Part shown: piece by piece, positions 34,375-42,754 of the stretch | How the letters are laid out: every line of letters starts with the position of its first letter | Numbering within the stretch: position 1 is the stretch's first letter | Source: Stutzerimonas stutzeri | Lineage (GTDB): Bacteria > Pseudomonadota > Gammaproteobacteria > Pseudomonadales > Pseudomonadaceae | Assembly: GCF_024448955.1 (NCBI RefSeq) | Contig: NZ_JAMOIH010000010.1 | Coordinates: forward strand, 124,001-188,000 | Direction of reading: 5' to 3' | DNA length: 64,000 nucleotides | Notes under the pieces: model-generated | Told to the model about the DNA's origin: nothing | The model's database searches: none | Seen by the model: the letters and a program-made list of their open reading frames with translations, nothing else | Position numbers and translations under genes: made by a program

Positions 34375-35640
34375 CTAGCCGGCCACCAGCTGCGTCAGCG
34401 CATGCAGCACCAGCCCGACCAAGCCGCCGACCAGCGTGCCGTTGATGCGGATGTATTGCAGGTCCTTGCCAACGCTCTGCTCCATCTGCTCGACCAATTC
34501 GCGGCTTTCCCAGTTCTCCACGCGCTGGGCAATGTAATGGCCGATCTTGCCGCGATAGCGCTCGAGCATTGCCGGTGCGGCCGTCATTAACTGCTCATTG
34601 ATCCAGCTACGCATGGTGGCATCCGCTGCCAGGGAGTCACCGAGGCCTTGGGTCAGCTTGACGATACGCGTGCCGATGCGTGAGTCCGCGCTCTCCAGAT
34701 CGGCTTCCAGCCAATCGGTCAGCTCTCGCCAGAGCGTCCGGATGTAATCGGTGGTGGCTGGGTGTTCCAGCAATTGAGCGACGACGCGCTCGACTTCCAG
34801 GCGATAGCTCGGATCGTGCTTGAGGCGCTCGATGTATTCCCCGACATGCTCGTCGAAACGCTCGCGCAGCGGGTGTTCTGGATCGCCCGCGACCTCAGCG
34901 ATCACGGCCGAAACCCCGTCGACGAACTTATTCGCCGACCAGCCCCCGACGGCCTTGCCTAACCCCAGATAACGCAGGGTTCGCACCTCGGCGGTGATGG
35001 CCTCGGCCACCAGCGCACGGGTGTCGTCGTCCTGCAGCAGCGCATCGAGCTTGATCAGCGCCTCGTCGAGCATCGCCTGGTGCTTGCCCTGGCGGGTGAG
35101 CATCTCCAGCACTTGCCCGCAAACTGGCGCCAAATCGACCTTGCGCACACGGTTGATTAGTTTGGTCTGTACGAACGTCTGCACGCGCTCGTCATGCAGG
35201 GATTCGACACCGAAACGTGCCATGCCGGTGAGCTGCCGGCCGACCGCAGCGGCGTTGTCTGGATGGCGCAGCCAATTGGCCAGGCGCCCGCCAAGATCCA
35301 GCGCTTCCAGCTTGGCCAGTACCAGTGGTGTGGACAGGAAATGGGTGGTGATGAAGGTCGACAGGTTCTGCCCGATGCGCGCCTTGCTGCGCGGGATGAT
35401 CGCTGTGTGCGGAATGGGCAGGCCGAGCGGATGGCGGAACAGGGCGGTGACGGCGAACCAGTCGGCAATGGCGCCGACCATCGCGGCTTCGGCGAACGAG
35501 GCGAGATAGCCCCAGGCCGGATGACGTGGTTCCATGGCGGTGGCGATGATGTAGAGCAGGGCGGCGAGCAGCAGGAGCAGGCCCGCGACCAGCTTCATGC
35601 GCGCGACCGGTGATTGCCAGCGGCTGTGCAGAGGGCTCAT
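34375..35640 (-). CDS. DUF445-family membrane protein
   Basis: 421 residues from the ATG at 35640 (AGAGGA upstream). An N-terminal transmembrane helix (KLVAGLLLLLAALLYIIA) and a conserved second region (YLASFAEAAMVGAIADWFAVTALFRHPLGLPIPHTAIIPRSKARIG) define DUF445. A long alpha-helical middle follows, probably coiled-coil, and a C-terminal helix (NGTLVGGLVGLVLHALTQLVAG) returns to the membrane. The family resembles YheB/YjiN; its function is not established. Convergent with the HIT gene across the repeat cluster. Confidence 0.88.
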   Translation of the reverse strand: MSPLHSRWQSPVARMKLVAGLLLLLAALLYIIATAMEPRHPAWGYLASFAEAAMVGAIADWFAVTALFRHPLGLPIPHTAIIPRSKARIGQNLSTFITTHFLSTPLVLAKLEALDLGGRLANWLRHPDNAAAVGRQLTGMARFGVESLHDERVQTFVQTKLINRVRKVDLAPVCGQVLEMLTRQGKHQAMLDEALIKLDALLQDDDTRALVAEAITAEVRTLRYLGLGKAVGGWSANKFVDGVSAVIAEVAGDPEHPLRERFDEHVGEYIERLKHDPSYRLEVERVVAQLLEHPATTDYIRTLWRELTDWLEADLESADSRIGTRIVKLTQGLGDSLAADATMRSWINEQLMTAAPAMLERYRGKIGHYIAQRVENWESRELVEQMEQSVGKDLQYIRINGTLVGGLVGLVLHALTQLVAG

Positions 35641-35698
35641 GCGATTCCTCTTGGTGGCGGCGGATGATGAAACGAGGCGGTGTCGGCCGAAGGACCGA

Positions 35699-35728
35699 CG
35701 GGTCTGCCCATACAGCACAGACCCGTTT
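35699..35728 (-). terminator. Hairpin downstream of the acidic protein gene
   Basis: CGGGTCTG / CAGACCCG, an 8-bp perfect stem with an 11-nt loop, about 55 bp after the minus-strand gene ending at 35782. The T-run is on the plus-strand side (GTTT), so function as a terminator for the minus gene is uncertain. Confidence 0.4.
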
Positions 35729-35781
35729 GGGCGGGAGCGGGTTCGATGAGCCCGCTTGCTGCGCGTGGTGAAAGGAGCGGC

Positions 35782-36174
35782 TTATTCCTCGTCATCTTCC
35801 TCGCGGAGCAGCACGTAGGTGCCGTCAGCCAGGCGCTCGCAGATATAGAACATGGAAATCGTACCGTCCTGCTCGGTCACCGCGGCGTAATCGTCCGCCT
35901 CGACGGTGAAGTAGCCCTTGGAGTCAGAACCGGCTTCGCTGGCGAATACGGCGGTGAAGAACGCGTCTTCAGGCATGCCGTCGAAATAGTCGGCGCGTTC
36001 CTTGGCATCCCACTCGGCCGGCGGTTCGAAGTTGCCGGTGATGATGACACGGGCGTCGCCCATGTCCTGCTCTTCGCCGTCCGGGTCCGATTCGTGGGCG
36101 CGGTAGATGGTGCAGCTCAGGGCATTCGCGTCGGCCAGAATGCTGTCGCGCGTGTAGTGATGGTTGGCAGGCAT
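35782..36174 (-). CDS. Acidic protein of unknown function
   Basis: 130 residues from the ATG at 36174; longer in-frame extensions lack a ribosome site. Strongly acidic, ending in LREEDDEE. Segments: MPANHHYTRDSILADANALSCTIYRAHESDPDGEEQDMGDARVII, WDAKERADYFDGMPEDAFFTAVFA and ISMFYICERLADGTYVLL. No signal peptide or membrane helix, so cytoplasmic. I do not recognise the family. A divergent pair of very small acidic proteins begins 197 bp away. Confidence 0.7.
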   Translation of the reverse strand: MPANHHYTRDSILADANALSCTIYRAHESDPDGEEQDMGDARVIITGNFEPPAEWDAKERADYFDGMPEDAFFTAVFASEAGSDSKGYFTVEADDYAAVTEQDGTISMFYICERLADGTYVLLREEDDEE

Positions 36175-36370
36175 GGAGCGGCTCCGGTGCAGGTGGGATT
36201 GCGGGGAGTGTGGTGGAGTCCTTGGGCGGCTGCAATCGCAAGTTGAGCGGGGCGGCGGATTCTTTTTGTCACGGCGTGATGAGCGACCGCCGGCAAGCGC
36301 ACGGATGAACGCCCTCCGGCTGGGATGGCTCCAATCGATAGAACCCATCGGGCCATACAACGAGGTCGCC

Positions 36371-36520
36371 ATGAACCAGAACCATCAGGGTCACTCCGAG
36401 CACGAGATGCCCACCGAGGAATCACCAGACATCACCATGACTGACAGCGGCGAGAAGGAGCCGGGCGAAGATCCGGATTTCGACGACAGCGAAATCGACG
36501 GCGGCGAAGACCGCGGCTGA
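36371..36520 (+). CDS. Very small acidic protein (49 residues)
   Basis: 49 residues from the ATG at 36371 with GAGG 5 nt upstream. About one third of residues are Asp or Glu (EKEPGEDPDFDDSEIDGGED); the N-terminus is His/Gln-rich. It has no hydrophobic segment and is probably disordered. It precedes a DUF2188-type gene by 50 bp. The ribosome site and the coding-type composition support it as real, but no homologue comes to mind. Confidence 0.55.
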   Translation: MNQNHQGHSEHEMPTEESPDITMTDSGEKEPGEDPDFDDSEIDGGEDRG

Positions 36521-36570
36521 CCCGATCCTCCGAGCGTAGCTGAATCTGCGCTCGCTACCAGGAGCGTTCC

Positions 36571-36792
36571 ATGGACAAATATCACGTGAACCCGACCCCG
36601 ATGGGCTGGGAATTGACCGATCCGCAATCCCAGGAAACGTTGCTACGTACCCTGACCAAGGATGAAATGCTGAGCGAACTGGACCAGTTCATGGCAGGCA
36701 AGACCGCTTCGGTCGAGGTTTACAGGCGAGACGGAGGGATCGAGGAAGAGCGGCCTTATCCCGGTAGCAGCCATCCGATATCGACCCGCTAG
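36571..36792 (+). CDS. Small protein with DUF2188-like fold
   Basis: 73 residues. CAGGAG lies 7 nt before the ATG. The sequence MDKYHVNPTPMGWELTDPQSQETLLRTLTKDEMLSELDQFMAGKTASVEVYRRDGGIEEERPYPGS shows the W..........K.E.....F.......V.V...DG.I..ERTYP pattern of DUF2188. These are small cytoplasmic proteins, often stress-associated, with no assigned function. Confidence 0.78.
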   Translation: MDKYHVNPTPMGWELTDPQSQETLLRTLTKDEMLSELDQFMAGKTASVEVYRRDGGIEEERPYPGSSHPISTR

Positions 36793-36908
36793 CAGACCGT
36801 TAAAGAACTACCCAACGGCCTGCTAGATAGCGATCGCAGTATCTTTGCGCACGGTGAGCGAGCAAACCTGTCATACCATCACCGCTTCGCTTATCTGGAG
36901 AGTCCCGT

Positions 36909-37337
36909 ATGCGCTTGCTCCTTGTCCTCGTTCCTCTTCTGGCTCTGGCCGGCTGTTCGTCCTGGCAGGCCGACCCGGAGGACATCAAACCGGTGCCGCA
37001 AGAACGCTTGCGCGGCTATCAGACGCCCATCGCCAATGGCGGTGAGCTGGTGGTGACGCGTGATTTCGGCTTGCGTGGGGGCGGCTGCTACGTGGCGCTG
37101 ATGGTAGATCGCAAGATCGCTGCACGCATCCATGTCGGCGAGCAGGCGCGTTTTCAGGTGCCGGCGGGGATGCGCATCGTCAGCATCGAGTCCGACCCCG
37201 AGGACGATACCCTGTGCGGCAAAGGCAAGCTGCTGCGCGAAAAAGCAGCACGGGTCGAGTCGGGCGAGACGCTGCACTTTCGCATCAGCGCCGACAATCG
37301 TATTGGCTTCGACATCCAGCAGGTCGAGGTCAAATAG
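36909..37337 (+). CDS. Putative lipoprotein of unknown function
   Basis: 142 residues. Lipoprotein signal: MRLLLVLVPLLALAGCSSW with a LAGC lipobox, Cys16 as the lipidation site and Ser at +2, which favours the outer membrane. The mature domain is beta-rich (GGELVVTRDFGLRGGGCYVALMVDRKIAARIHVGEQARFQVPAGMRIVSIESDPEDD...LHFRISADNRIGFDIQQVEV) with two cysteines that may pair. It resembles small outer-membrane-associated beta-sandwich proteins. AGAG precedes the start. Family not recognised. Confidence 0.8.
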   Translation: MRLLLVLVPLLALAGCSSWQADPEDIKPVPQERLRGYQTPIANGGELVVTRDFGLRGGGCYVALMVDRKIAARIHVGEQARFQVPAGMRIVSIESDPEDDTLCGKGKLLREKAARVESGETLHFRISADNRIGFDIQQVEVK

Positions 37338-37550
37338 CAACTCCTCGCCAAAGCGGTAAACGTCCAGGTTGCCGCGTTTCACATGGTGAAATAATCGCTC
37401 TGTAGCCTCGACGAACCCTTACGCGGCTTTGCGCTCCATTTAGCAGAACCGTTGTGCTTGAGCCTTTGCAGTCCAGCTTTGCTGTCGCTACGGCTCCCAG
37501 CGACTATCCCAATGACCTCGCGGCCACGCTGCCGCTACAAGGAGTGATGC

Positions 37551-38561
37551 GTGAAGAAAGTCCTACCCTCGTTGATGTGTGCCGCCGGCCTCGCGCTGGT
37601 CCCCTCGCTGCATGCCGAACAACGACCGGCCTATGGACCGCAGCTGGAAGGCTTCAGCTATCCGCATCCCATCGAGCGCTACGAGTTCTCATCGCAGGAG
37701 AAGGCGCTGTCCATGGCCTATATGGATGTCGAGCCCGAGGGAAAGGCCAATGGCCGAGCCGTTGTGCTGCTACACGGCAAGAATTTCTGCGCCGCGACCT
37801 GGCAAGAAACCATCGCGGTGCTTTCGCAAAATGGTTACCGGGTGATTGCGCCAGACCAGATCGGCTTTTGCAGCTCCAGCAAACCGCAGGGCTATCAGTT
37901 CAGCTTCGCTCAGCTGGCGCATAACACCCAGGCGCTGCTGCAATCACTGGACGTGGATCGGGCCACCGTCATCGGGCACTCCATGGGCGGCATGCTGGCG
38001 GCTCGGTTTGCGCTGAACTATCCGAACATGGTCGAGCAGTTGGTGCTGGTCAATCCGATCGGTCTGGAAGACTGGCAGGCCGAGGGCGTGCCTTACGCGC
38101 CGATCGATCAGCTGTACCAGGGCGAGCTGAAAACTGACTTCGACAAAATCAAGGCCTATCAAAAGAAGTTCTACTACAACGGCAACTGGAAGCCCGAGTA
38201 CGACCGTTGGGTGAACATGCTAGCGGGCATGTATGCCGGGGAGGGCAAGGAGATCGTTGCCTGGAACCAGGCGCAGACGTCAGAAATGCTCTTCACCCAG
38301 CCGGTCATCCATGAGTTCGAAAAGCTCAGCATGCCGACGCTGTTGCTCATTGGCGGCAAGGACCGCACCGCACCCGGCGCCAACCGCGCGCCCGAGGAAG
38401 TGGCGCAACGCCTTGGCAACTACCCGGAACTGGGCCGACGGGCGGCCGCACTGATTCCCAAGGCTACGCTGGTCCCATTCCCCGAGCTTGGCCATTCACC
38501 GCAGGTCGAGGCACCGCAGGTGTTTCACAAGGCGTTGCTGAATGGGCTCCGGGCGCGCTGA
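37551..38561 (+). CDS. Secreted alpha/beta hydrolase
   Basis: 336 residues from a GTG at 37551 with AAGGAG 6 nt upstream. The signal peptide (MKKVLPSLMCAAGLALVPSLHA) suggests export. The hydrolase fold has the oxyanion HGKNFCAATW, the nucleophile elbow GHSMGGM (Ser), the acid loop LLIGGKDRTAPG (Asp) and His in ELGHSPQVEAP. A cap with KFYYNGNWKPEYDRWVNMLAGMYAG lies between strands 6 and 7. Substrate unknown; an esterase or epoxide-hydrolase-like activity is plausible. Followed by an 11-bp hairpin. Confidence 0.88.
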   Translation: MKKVLPSLMCAAGLALVPSLHAEQRPAYGPQLEGFSYPHPIERYEFSSQEKALSMAYMDVEPEGKANGRAVVLLHGKNFCAATWQETIAVLSQNGYRVIAPDQIGFCSSSKPQGYQFSFAQLAHNTQALLQSLDVDRATVIGHSMGGMLAARFALNYPNMVEQLVLVNPIGLEDWQAEGVPYAPIDQLYQGELKTDFDKIKAYQKKFYYNGNWKPEYDRWVNMLAGMYAGEGKEIVAWNQAQTSEMLFTQPVIHEFEKLSMPTLLLIGGKDRTAPGANRAPEEVAQRLGNYPELGRRAAALIPKATLVPFPELGHSPQVEAPQVFHKALLNGLRAR

Positions 38562-38570
38562 TTGATTGTT

Positions 38571-38599
38571 GCGCTGGCAGCGCGTCGTGCTGCCAGCGC
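38571..38599. terminator. Hairpin after the secreted hydrolase gene
   Basis: A perfect 11-bp stem (GCGCTGGCAGC / GCTGCCAGCGC) with a 7-nt loop, 9 bp after the hydrolase stop and before the convergent kinase gene. No T-run follows, so termination is probable rather than certain. Confidence 0.55.
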
Positions 38600-38683
38600 T
38601 GGCAAACGTTGCGGCCATCGCGACTGTGCCTGGGTCAACGGCATTACTGAGTAACCGCTACGCTGTCGTCCCGCGCTCGGCGC

Positions 38684-39682
38684 TCAGTAGGGAAAGCTGA
38701 TGGTGACCTGGGCGCCGTTCTGGTTGCGCCGGGTGACGGTCGCCTTGAAACTCCGCGCCAGCGCCCCGATCAGCTCCATGCCCTTGGCTCCGCCGCGTGG
38801 GGCGTCGTCGGCGAGGGCTTCTTCGCTGAAACCACGGCCTTGATCGGCGACGCAGATTTCAGCCTTTCCCGGCCCGGTCTGCCTGATGGTGAGAAACACG
38901 CGATCCACTCCGCCGTGTTTGATGGCATTGATCATCAGCTCGTTGACGATCAAACCGAGGTTGGAAGCAGTCTGGAACGGGACCTTGACGGTCTGTGCCT
39001 CGGTCACCAGTGTGGCGCTTTCGCCGCTCTCGATGCTCAGTACGTTGCGTGCCAGATTGGGCAGGTATTCGGCGAGGTCCACCGTACCGCTGCTATATTT
39101 GTGCAGCTCGTTCTGCACCGCGCCGACACCGTGAATGCGGCTGATCGCACCTTGCAACAGGGTCTTTGCTTCATCCCCGTGGGCGCGGTTCTTGGATAAC
39201 TGCAGGAAGGAAATGATCAACTGCAGGTTGTTTTTGACCCGATGGTTGAGCTCCGCCAGCAATACCCGCTGATGCTCTTCGAGGTCGCGCTGCTCGGTGA
39301 TGTCGATGCAGCTGCCGAAATAACCGGCGAATTCGCCATTGCGAAAGAAGGGCGCGCCGTTGTCCAGAAACCAGCGGTAAACGCCATCGCTACGGCGCAG
39401 CCGGTAGGGCATGGTGAGGGATTCACGGGCATCGAAGGCATTCGTATAGGTTGCCACGCAGCGGTCGAAATCGTCCGGGTGGACGTCTTCTGCCCAGCCA
39501 TAGCCGAACAGTTCTTCTTGGGTCTTGCCGGTAAAATCCTGCCAAGGTTTGTTGAACCAGTCGCAGAGTTTGTCAGTGCGTGAACGCCAGATCATGACCG
39601 GGGCATTGTCTGCAAGTTCGCGAAACTCGCGCTCGCCCATGCCATCGATCTGCCCGCTCCCAATGCTGTCCGTCTGGTTCAT
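38684..39682 (-). CDS. PAS-domain sensor histidine kinase (HisKA_2/HWE-like)
   Basis: 332 residues from the ATG at 39682 (AAGGA upstream). A PAS domain spans about 18-135 (ELADNAPVMIWRSRTDKLCDWFNKPWQDFTGK...DITEQR). The HisKA_2 phospho-acceptor helix has H147 in LLAELNHRVKNNLQLI, followed by an HATPase domain with N-box NELMINAIKHGG, GRGFSEE and GGAKGMELI. No membrane segment, so it senses a cytoplasmic cue such as flavin, haem or redox. It lies 11 bp downstream of the receiver-only response regulator. Such HisKA_2 kinases often feed general-stress pathways. Confidence 0.92.
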   Translation of the reverse strand: MNQTDSIGSGQIDGMGEREFRELADNAPVMIWRSRTDKLCDWFNKPWQDFTGKTQEELFGYGWAEDVHPDDFDRCVATYTNAFDARESLTMPYRLRRSDGVYRWFLDNGAPFFRNGEFAGYFGSCIDITEQRDLEEHQRVLLAELNHRVKNNLQLIISFLQLSKNRAHGDEAKTLLQGAISRIHGVGAVQNELHKYSSGTVDLAEYLPNLARNVLSIESGESATLVTEAQTVKVPFQTASNLGLIVNELMINAIKHGGVDRVFLTIRQTGPGKAEICVADQGRGFSEEALADDAPRGGAKGMELIGALARSFKATVTRRNQNGAQVTISFPY

Positions 39683-39693
39683 GTTCCGGGTCC

Positions 39694-40122
39694 TTAACAA
39701 TCGTTGGCTTGGCCAGGGGAAAAGATTTCCAGTGACGCCGGCACGCGTATCGGCAACACCGGCCGGCCATTGAGCAACGCCTGCGCGATGCTTACGCTAA
39801 GCGCCAGGTCGCCTGGCTCGTACGGCTTACGCAACAAGCCTAGCGCGGCATCGGCGTTACTGCGCGCCGCCTCGAGCTGACCACTGACGAACACCGAGGC
39901 AATACCGTGCCGCTTTAGCAGGCTACGGGCGAGCGATATGCCTTCATCATGTCCGGCAAGGTTGATATCGACGAGTGCAATGTCGGCGCTCTGGGTTTCG
40001 GCAAGAGTCAGGGCTTGCTCGTCGTCGTAGGCGGGACCGACGATCTGGTGACCCTCGTCCTCCAACGCTGAGGCGGCTATCAGCGCGAGAATGGGATCGT
40101 CTTCAACCAACAGGATACGCAT
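39694..40122 (-). CDS. Receiver-only response regulator
   Basis: 142 residues containing one receiver domain: D8-D9 in LLVEDDPILAL, phospho-acceptor D52 in ADIALVDINLAGHDEG, the switch Ser in VFVSGQ and K98 in LLRKPYEPGDL. No DNA-binding or enzymatic output domain follows; the last 25 residues are a non-conserved tail. It leads the operon with the PAS kinase and probably passes phosphate to, or competes for, another regulator. A 12-bp palindrome sits next to its ribosome site. Confidence 0.9.
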   Translation of the reverse strand: MRILLVEDDPILALIAASALEDEGHQIVGPAYDDEQALTLAETQSADIALVDINLAGHDEGISLARSLLKRHGIASVFVSGQLEAARSNADAALGLLRKPYEPGDLALSVSIAQALLNGRPVLPIRVPASLEIFSPGQANDC

Positions 40123-40132
40123 GGCTTCCTTT

Positions 40133-40144
40133 TTCGATATCGAA
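40133..40144. promoter_or_regulatory. TTCGATATCGAA palindrome before the response-regulator gene
   Basis: A perfect 12-bp palindrome located 11-22 nt upstream of the start codon of the minus-strand response regulator, close to its AAGGA ribosome site. It could be an operator or an RNA structure. Confidence 0.4.
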
Positions 40145-40626
40145 GGAGAGTGGCACCGTCCTGTGGCCTCATGGTGCTGGCAGACGGCAGGGCGCGAAGT
40201 GTAGCAACGACAGCGCGCCGGACGTGACCGCTGGCTGCTGCGATGATGGCCACTTAGAGGGTGGATGATGGCACCAGTTCCGTGAAAGGTTTGCTAGCTG
40301 GTGATGTTTGCCGTGTGCGTGGATTTGGAAGTTCGTCGGCGTCCCCGACAGCCTTCTATAGCCGCGTTCTTTGCCAGAGGCCCCGGCCATGCTTTGCTTG
40401 CTGTGGTGGGCTGAAGCGGAGCGCCGCCCGGCCCACCCAACTGGCATCGTCACAAAGAGTAGAGTGGGCAGCGCCTTGCTTAGCCCACCAAAATCTCTAT
40501 CTCGCCATCTCGTAGCGGCCGGTGCGGTGAGAGGCGGCTGTCGTCCCTACACGTTATGCAGCTGTGCTGGCCAAAATCCGTCCGAGCGGGCAAGGTTGCG
40601 TGAGGCCCACGGAGCGACGATCAGCT
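40145..40626. other. Intergenic region with repeat, no gene recognised
   Basis: About 480 bp between the divergent response-regulator and alpha/beta hydrolase genes. Part of it is the family C repeat at 40402-40490. The remainder shows no ribosome site with a credible frame and no clear promoter. The plus-strand frames here are short shadows. Confidence 0.4.
40402..40490. repeat. Family C repeat upstream of the alpha/beta hydrolase
   Basis: Contains GTGGTGGGCTGAAGCGGAGC, then GCCGCCCGGCCCACCC, and later GAGTGGGC...CTTAGCCCACCA in inverse orientation. The first part matches the unit at 34330-34362 with few changes. Confidence 0.7.
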
Positions 40627-41556
40627 ATGCCTAAGCACATTCTTCTGCCGTGCCGCGATGGTTATCAGCTCGCTGCGCAACTCTGGCTACCGCCGGGCGA
40701 GGCACGCGGCTCGGTGATCGTCAGTAGCGCGACCGGCGTGCTGGCGCGCTACTACGCCCGGTACGCCAGCTTCCTGCGCGAGCAGGGCTACACGGTGCTG
40801 ACCTATGACTACCGCGGCATCGGTGGTTCTCGGCCGGCCAACTTGCGCGGCGCCGGCATCCGCTGGCGCGACTGGGGCGATTACGATTTCGATGCGGCCG
40901 TGCGCTGGATGCGCCAGCGCGACCCGGACGGTCTGCTGGTGGCGGTGGGGCACAGCATTGGCGGCTTCATGCCGGGTTTTGCCTGGGCCGCAACCGAGGT
41001 CGATCGCTTTCTCAGCGTCGGTGCGCAATATGCCTACTGGCGTGATTATGCTCCCGCGCAGCGCTGGCAGATGTTCGCCAGATGGCATCTGTTCATGCCG
41101 GCTGTAACCGCGCTGTGCGGCTATTTTCCAGGACGGCGGCTGGGATGGCTGGAAGACCTACCCGCGGGTGTCGCTCAGGAATGGGCGTTTCGCCGGGCGC
41201 GGCTGGAGGCCAGCTATCCACCGAACGAGCGCGCCGAGGTGCTGCAACGCTTCGCGGCGATCCGTGCACCGATTCTAGCGGTCAGCATGAGTGACGATGA
41301 ATATGGAACCCCGCCGGCCATTCGCCGAGGCCTTGATTACTACCGCAACAGCCACCGGCAGCACGTTCAGCTCAGCCCGGCGGCGTTGGGTATGCAGAAG
41401 GTCGGGCACTTCGACCTGTTCCGTGAGCGCCACCGCGACGGCTTCTGGCAATCGACGCTGGAATGGATCGGCACGGGCCACAATCCCTGGCCGCTGTACG
41501 AAGCCCTTGCGCCTGAAGCACCCGCGGCCGTCGAGCTCGCTGCCGATCCCGGTTGA
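40627..41556 (+). CDS. Alpha/beta hydrolase (unknown substrate)
   Basis: 309 residues from the ATG at 40627 (the frame is open from 40564, but no ribosome site supports a longer start). Elements: SATGVLARYYARYASFLREQGYTVLTYDYRGIGGS, the nucleophile elbow GHSIGGF (Ser), AVSMSDDEYGTP as the acid region and VGHFDLFRERHRDGFW with the histidine. This resembles the DUF1749/serine-aminopeptidase-like hydrolases without a signal peptide. It converges on the SDR gene, whose stop is 4 bp away. Confidence 0.85.
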   Translation: MPKHILLPCRDGYQLAAQLWLPPGEARGSVIVSSATGVLARYYARYASFLREQGYTVLTYDYRGIGGSRPANLRGAGIRWRDWGDYDFDAAVRWMRQRDPDGLLVAVGHSIGGFMPGFAWAATEVDRFLSVGAQYAYWRDYAPAQRWQMFARWHLFMPAVTALCGYFPGRRLGWLEDLPAGVAQEWAFRRARLEASYPPNERAEVLQRFAAIRAPILAVSMSDDEYGTPPAIRRGLDYYRNSHRQHVQLSPAALGMQKVGHFDLFRERHRDGFWQSTLEWIGTGHNPWPLYEALAPEAPAAVELAADPG

Positions 41557-41560
41557 TGCG

Positions 41561-42598
41561 TTATTCCGACTGCTCTCGTGCGGCCTCTTCACGCGCCATG
41601 CGTTTTCGCACGCCACCTTCGATAGATGTGCCGGATTCCATCGGTTGATAAAGCGAACCCTTGGTCGGCGGCGCCGGCGGTGCTTTTTCGATTTGCCAGC
41701 GATGCGCGATGTTTGCCGAAATCCGCTCGGTGAGCGAGGGAAGCAGCGAATGCGAAATCACCGCGCCGCGAGCCTTCCAGCCCACCGGTAGCCGTTTGCG
41801 CGGATTGATCGACACCCAAGCGATGGCCTCGACAACTTGCTCCGGGCCGTCCATTGCGGCCATGCGTGGGGTGCCGCCGGTGTAGTTGGCCGCATGTTCC
41901 CAGAACGGCGTATCCACCGCCCAAGGCATGACGGTGGCGACGTTGATGGTCTCGCTACCGCTCAGGCGAATTTCCTCGGCGATGGCCGCGCCCAGGTTCA
42001 TCACGCCGCCTTTGGTCGCGGCGTATGAAGCGTGATAGGCCAGCGGCACCTCACTTTCGACCGAGCCGACGTTAACCAGCGTGCCGAAGCCCTGCGTTCT
42101 GAACTGTCGTATGGCCGCGTGGCTGCCGTAGATCACACCCTTGAGATTGACGTCGACGATCCGCGCATGGTCCTCGACGGGAATCTCCTCGAAGCGACCC
42201 AGCGCGCCGACTGCGGCGTTGTTGATCCACACGTCGATCCTGCCGAAGCGTTCGATGGCGGCCTGAGCCAGACGCTGTACGTCGTCCGGGTTGCTCACGT
42301 CGGTCGTGACCACCAATGCCGATCCGCCTGATGCACGTGCTTGCGTGGCCACTTCTTCGAGTACGTCGGTTCGGCGGGCCGCCAGCACCACGTTGGCCTG
42401 CAGCGCCGCGAGCCTGAGCGCTACGCCGCGACCGAAGCCGCTGGAGGCGCCCGTGATGACATAGGTCTTGCCGGCAACGTTTGGCTGGTCGCTTGGCTTG
42501 AGGCTTGGGGAAACGGCGCAGCCGCCAAGTTGCAGCACGGCAAGCAGCGATAACAGCAACGCCAACCCAGGCGATGGGGACAGTCGCGACACCTTCAT
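41561..42598 (-). CDS. Lipoprotein short-chain dehydrogenase/reductase
   Basis: 345 residues from the ATG at 42598, with AGGAGG 6 nt upstream. It is unusual in starting with a lipoprotein signal (LALLLSLLAVLQLGGCAVSPS, lipobox LGGC). A classical SDR domain follows: TGASSGFGRGVALRLA for NAD(P) binding, NNAAVGALG, the serine strand NVGSVESEVP, and the active-site Y-x-x-x-K in YHASYAATKGG. A C-terminal extension of about 60 residues (WKARGAVISHSLLPSLTERISANIAHRWQIEKAPPAPPTKGSL...) ends in a charged tail. Dinucleotide cofactors are cytoplasmic, so export or an inner-leaflet anchor is puzzling. Confidence 0.87.
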   Translation of the reverse strand: MKVSRLSPSPGLALLLSLLAVLQLGGCAVSPSLKPSDQPNVAGKTYVITGASSGFGRGVALRLAALQANVVLAARRTDVLEEVATQARASGGSALVVTTDVSNPDDVQRLAQAAIERFGRIDVWINNAAVGALGRFEEIPVEDHARIVDVNLKGVIYGSHAAIRQFRTQGFGTLVNVGSVESEVPLAYHASYAATKGGVMNLGAAIAEEIRLSGSETINVATVMPWAVDTPFWEHAANYTGGTPRMAAMDGPEQVVEAIAWVSINPRKRLPVGWKARGAVISHSLLPSLTERISANIAHRWQIEKAPPAPPTKGSLYQPMESGTSIEGGVRKRMAREEAAREQSE

Positions 42599-42754
42599 GT
42601 TTCCTCCTGGCGAGGTTCGATATCGGTCGGATCGGCTAATGCTGCGCGAACGAGCACAACCCGCGCAGGGCAGATAGAAAGTCGACCATGCCAGCGCCGT
42701 TTGGTGCACGGCGCCGGCAGATTCGGCCCGATTCCGTCAACGATGCTGCGGCGC

